From: an uncultured Sphingomonadales bacterium
GTDB taxonomy: Bacteria; Pseudomonadota; Alphaproteobacteria; Sphingomonadales; Sphingomonadaceae
NCBI GenBank assembly: GCA_903821685.1
Contig: CAIJLW010000035.1
Span: 1 to 33,619 of the forward strand
DNA length: 33,619 bases
Direction of reading: 5' to 3'
The notes under the pieces were generated by a model that did no database searches, was not told the DNA's origin, and saw only the letters and a program-made list of their open reading frames with translations. The translations under genes and the position numbers were made by a program. Positions 31,865-33,619 of this stretch are shown in pieces (position 1 is the stretch's first letter; each line of letters begins with the position of its first letter).

Positions 31865-33349
31865 GTGAGGACCCCAAATGTTCTGCTGCCGGTATTTTTG
31901 TTGTACGGTTGTGGTGGAGAGCAACCACAGTCTGCACCGCCGGTTGTCATATCTCCAACTCCTACTGCGGCCCCGACGCCAAGTCCTGCCCCTGCACCAT
32001 TTGTTGCGCTCAAATTTGCGTATGAGGCACATCGCTTTTCAAACCGCGATGTGGTTCCAGAATACACATATGCAGGCGTGGTTTATTCAGGCGGACTGGC
32101 TGGCATATTCCCGCAAGGAAGTATCAGCGTAGATTTCCAGCGTGATAATTATCCCGAGGTCGTAGTGCCGCTTAATAAGGCTTACGGGACACCTGCATAT
32201 GCCGCCATGCCCTATCTACTTCTATCAAATGCAAACGGACGGTTAATGTATGATGCGGCGCATAATGCAGCCATGCCTTCTGTCTTCGGCGCAAGAAGGG
32301 CCGCAGCCTTATCGGTAGGTGGCAAAAACGCTGCCTTTTTTGTCGCCCACAATGTATCCGGCGTTTATGGAGATCCAAAGGCGCACGGTTCTGCAATTCT
32401 GGTTGGACAAAGGGCTAGTGCAGTAACGACGCTATTGGACGCCCTCCCGCGGATCACAACCAAGCAAGGCTTGCCAGATAACGCTACCGACGCCCACTCG
32501 ATGGCAACAGGTGATATAAATGGCGATGGTCTTGACGACATATTGATCGGGAATTGGAACCCATGGGGAGGTTTCCCGCCTACCATCTTACTGCAAACGC
32601 CCAGTGGCCAGTTTGCCGCGTCTAGCAGCAACTTTCCCGCATCCCTGCTGTCTGTGCCTTTAACAAACCCGAATTCTGAGGGCAATGAGAACAACAACTT
32701 ACTGCTCGATCTGCATTTTGTCGACGTTAATGGAGACAAATACGCTGATCTAATTGCTGGTTTCGGCCATGGCTCCACGCCGAGCTTTTTGTTTATAAAC
32801 CGGAACGGTCAATTCAGTTTTGAAGACCGCATTGCTCTGCCGCCAAGCGTGTACGGCATTAACACCAGCTTGCATATGGCGACAAACAACGCGGACATTG
32901 ATAATGATGGCGACCAAGATCTGGTCATATTATACTCGCGATACGTGCCTTATTATGGCGGGAATTATATCCAGATTTTACGTAACGACGGCGGAAAGTT
33001 CACGGACACCACGGAAACTGCACTTCCCCAAGACCAGAGCTACATAATGGCCAAGCGGTTGGAGTGGTCATCTGATTTCTTCATGCGTGATCTTGACAAA
33101 GATGGGTTGGTCGACATCCTGCATGGCCTTAATAACGGGCGCCTAATGGTCTATTTTAACAAGGGCGCAGGGCAATTCACCAGACTGACCACAACACTGC
33201 GCAACAACGCTTTCGGTAGATTGGTTGCCGTTGACGACTTTAACGCAGACGGCAAACAGGAGCTGTCATATTTCGAATACACAGGTGGTTCGAGTACCGA
33301 AAACACCTTCGTCCTAACTGTTTACGAACTGGATTTTCAAAAGCCCTAG
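31865..33349 (+). CDS. Predicted lipoprotein with FG-GAP/VCBS calcium-binding repeats
   Basis: The protein has 494 residues from a GTG start. Its N-terminus, MRTPNVLLPVFLLYGCGGEQ, looks like a lipoprotein signal with lipid-bearing C16 (LYGC, a slightly atypical lipobox), followed by a Pro/Ala/Thr-rich linker (residues 22-46). The rest carries at least five calcium-type D-x-D/N-x-D-G-x-x-D motifs: DINGDGLDD (217), DVNGDKYAD (287), DIDNDGDQD (344), DLDKDGLVD (409) and DFNADGKQE (458), plus a degenerate one near 90. Spacing of about 55-70 residues suggests an integrin-alpha-like beta-propeller at the cell surface. Adhesion or surface binding is possible. The GTG start has only a weak site. Function is unknown. 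Confidence 0.82.
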   Translation: MRTPNVLLPVFLLYGCGGEQPQSAPPVVISPTPTAAPTPSPAPAPFVALKFAYEAHRFSNRDVVPEYTYAGVVYSGGLAGIFPQGSISVDFQRDNYPEVVVPLNKAYGTPAYAAMPYLLLSNANGRLMYDAAHNAAMPSVFGARRAAALSVGGKNAAFFVAHNVSGVYGDPKAHGSAILVGQRASAVTTLLDALPRITTKQGLPDNATDAHSMATGDINGDGLDDILIGNWNPWGGFPPTILLQTPSGQFAASSSNFPASLLSVPLTNPNSEGNENNNLLLDLHFVDVNGDKYADLIAGFGHGSTPSFLFINRNGQFSFEDRIALPPSVYGINTSLHMATNNADIDNDGDQDLVILYSRYVPYYGGNYIQILRNDGGKFTDTTETALPQDQSYIMAKRLEWSSDFFMRDLDKDGLVDILHGLNNGRLMVYFNKGAGQFTRLTTTLRNNAFGRLVAVDDFNADGKQELSYFEYTGGSSTENTFVLTVYELDFQKP

Positions 33350-33478
33350 TGACCGTTACTGCTCCGATGGCTGTTGTCAGGTGATTAAAGCCCCTCGGCC
33401 GGAACCCACGGAGACCCCACGGCAAGCAAACAGCAGCAATTCTGATCCATTGGTGCTGACATGGAATAAGAGGGCAAT

Positions 33479-33564
33479 TGGTGGACAGGGCTGGATTCGA
33501 ACCAGCGTACGGAAAACCGGGCAGATTTACAGTCTGCTGCCTTTAACCACTCGGCCACCTGTCC
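33479..33564 (-). tRNA. tRNA-Tyr (anticodon GTA)
   Basis: A long-variable-arm tRNA folds on the minus strand: acceptor GGACAGG / CCTGTCC with discriminator A and encoded CCA (33481-33479), D-arm GCCGAGTGGTTAAAGGC, anticodon stem GCAGA/TCTGC with loop CTGTAAA (anticodon GTA), long variable arm and T-loop TTCGAAT. The 86-base length fits tRNA-Tyr. The gap before it (33350-33478) shows no gene. Confidence 0.97.
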
Positions 33565-33619
33565 ACATCTTCGGCGGGGCATCATGTGTTGGCATGAGGG
33601 CCGGTCCCGCAGAAGAAGC

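Noticed and set aside
33479-33564. tRNA-Tyr as an integration site
   Set aside because: No integrase or duplicated 3' end within the window; the right flank is only 55 bases and cannot be judged.
33385-33585. Minus-strand open frame overlapping tRNA-Tyr
   Set aside because: It translates the tRNA itself (the familiar QVAEWLKAADCKSARFS pattern), a known artefact.
1-33619. CRISPR array or tandem repeat array
   Set aside because: No regularly spaced direct repeats were seen; the only repeats are isolated palindromes and the S2 tail.

Overview
The window reads as a chromosomal segment of an alphaproteobacterium, most likely of the order Sphingomonadales. Three things support this. The rpsB-tsf-pyrH-frr-uppS-cdsA-dxr-rseP-bamA-skp-fabZ cluster has alphaproteobacterial-type proteins but no lpxD, lpxA or lpxB, as expected where glycosphingolipids replace lipopolysaccharide. 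A direct-repeat LexA box of the alphaproteobacterial type (GAAC-N7-GAAC) is present. Intergenic palindromes resemble the REP-like repeats common in sphingomonads. No integrase, transposase, CRISPR array or rRNA was seen, and the gene set is mostly core.

Layout. Positions 1-2547 (minus strand) hold the cytochrome c maturation genes ccmC-ccmD-ccmE-ccmF; ccmF runs off the left edge. Next come a Leu/Phe/Val-type amino acid dehydrogenase, tRNA-His and rpmE. Positions 4287-15323 are the long minus-strand translation and envelope cluster, transcribed from an rpsB promoter near 15431-15457 down to fabZ. Positions 15557-16406 hold two small plus-strand genes: a secreted four-cysteine protein, and a 79-residue single-pass membrane protein behind a perfect LexA box. 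On the minus strand follow hup (HU), lon with a heat-shock-like promoter, and ybaB/dnaX. A plus-strand PilZ gene starts at 21967.

Positions 22311-28564 look like a catabolic region for amines. In transcription order it holds a TorF-type porin, a glutamine-synthetase-like ligase, a PuuB-like FAD oxidase, a class III aminotransferase and a second ligase. Both ligases have lost the glutamate that glutamine synthetase uses for its ammonium site, so they probably gamma-glutamylate polyamines or other amines. An Lrp/AsnC regulator, divergent alanine dehydrogenase (ald) and a LacI-family regulator follow. The right end has a predicted lipoprotein with FG-GAP/VCBS calcium-binding repeats and tRNA-Tyr.

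The best candidate for something undescribed is the LexA-box-controlled small membrane protein at 16167-16406. It has the architecture of SOS-induced division inhibitors such as Caulobacter SidA, but I recognise no homology. All calls come from reading the sequence; no database search was run.
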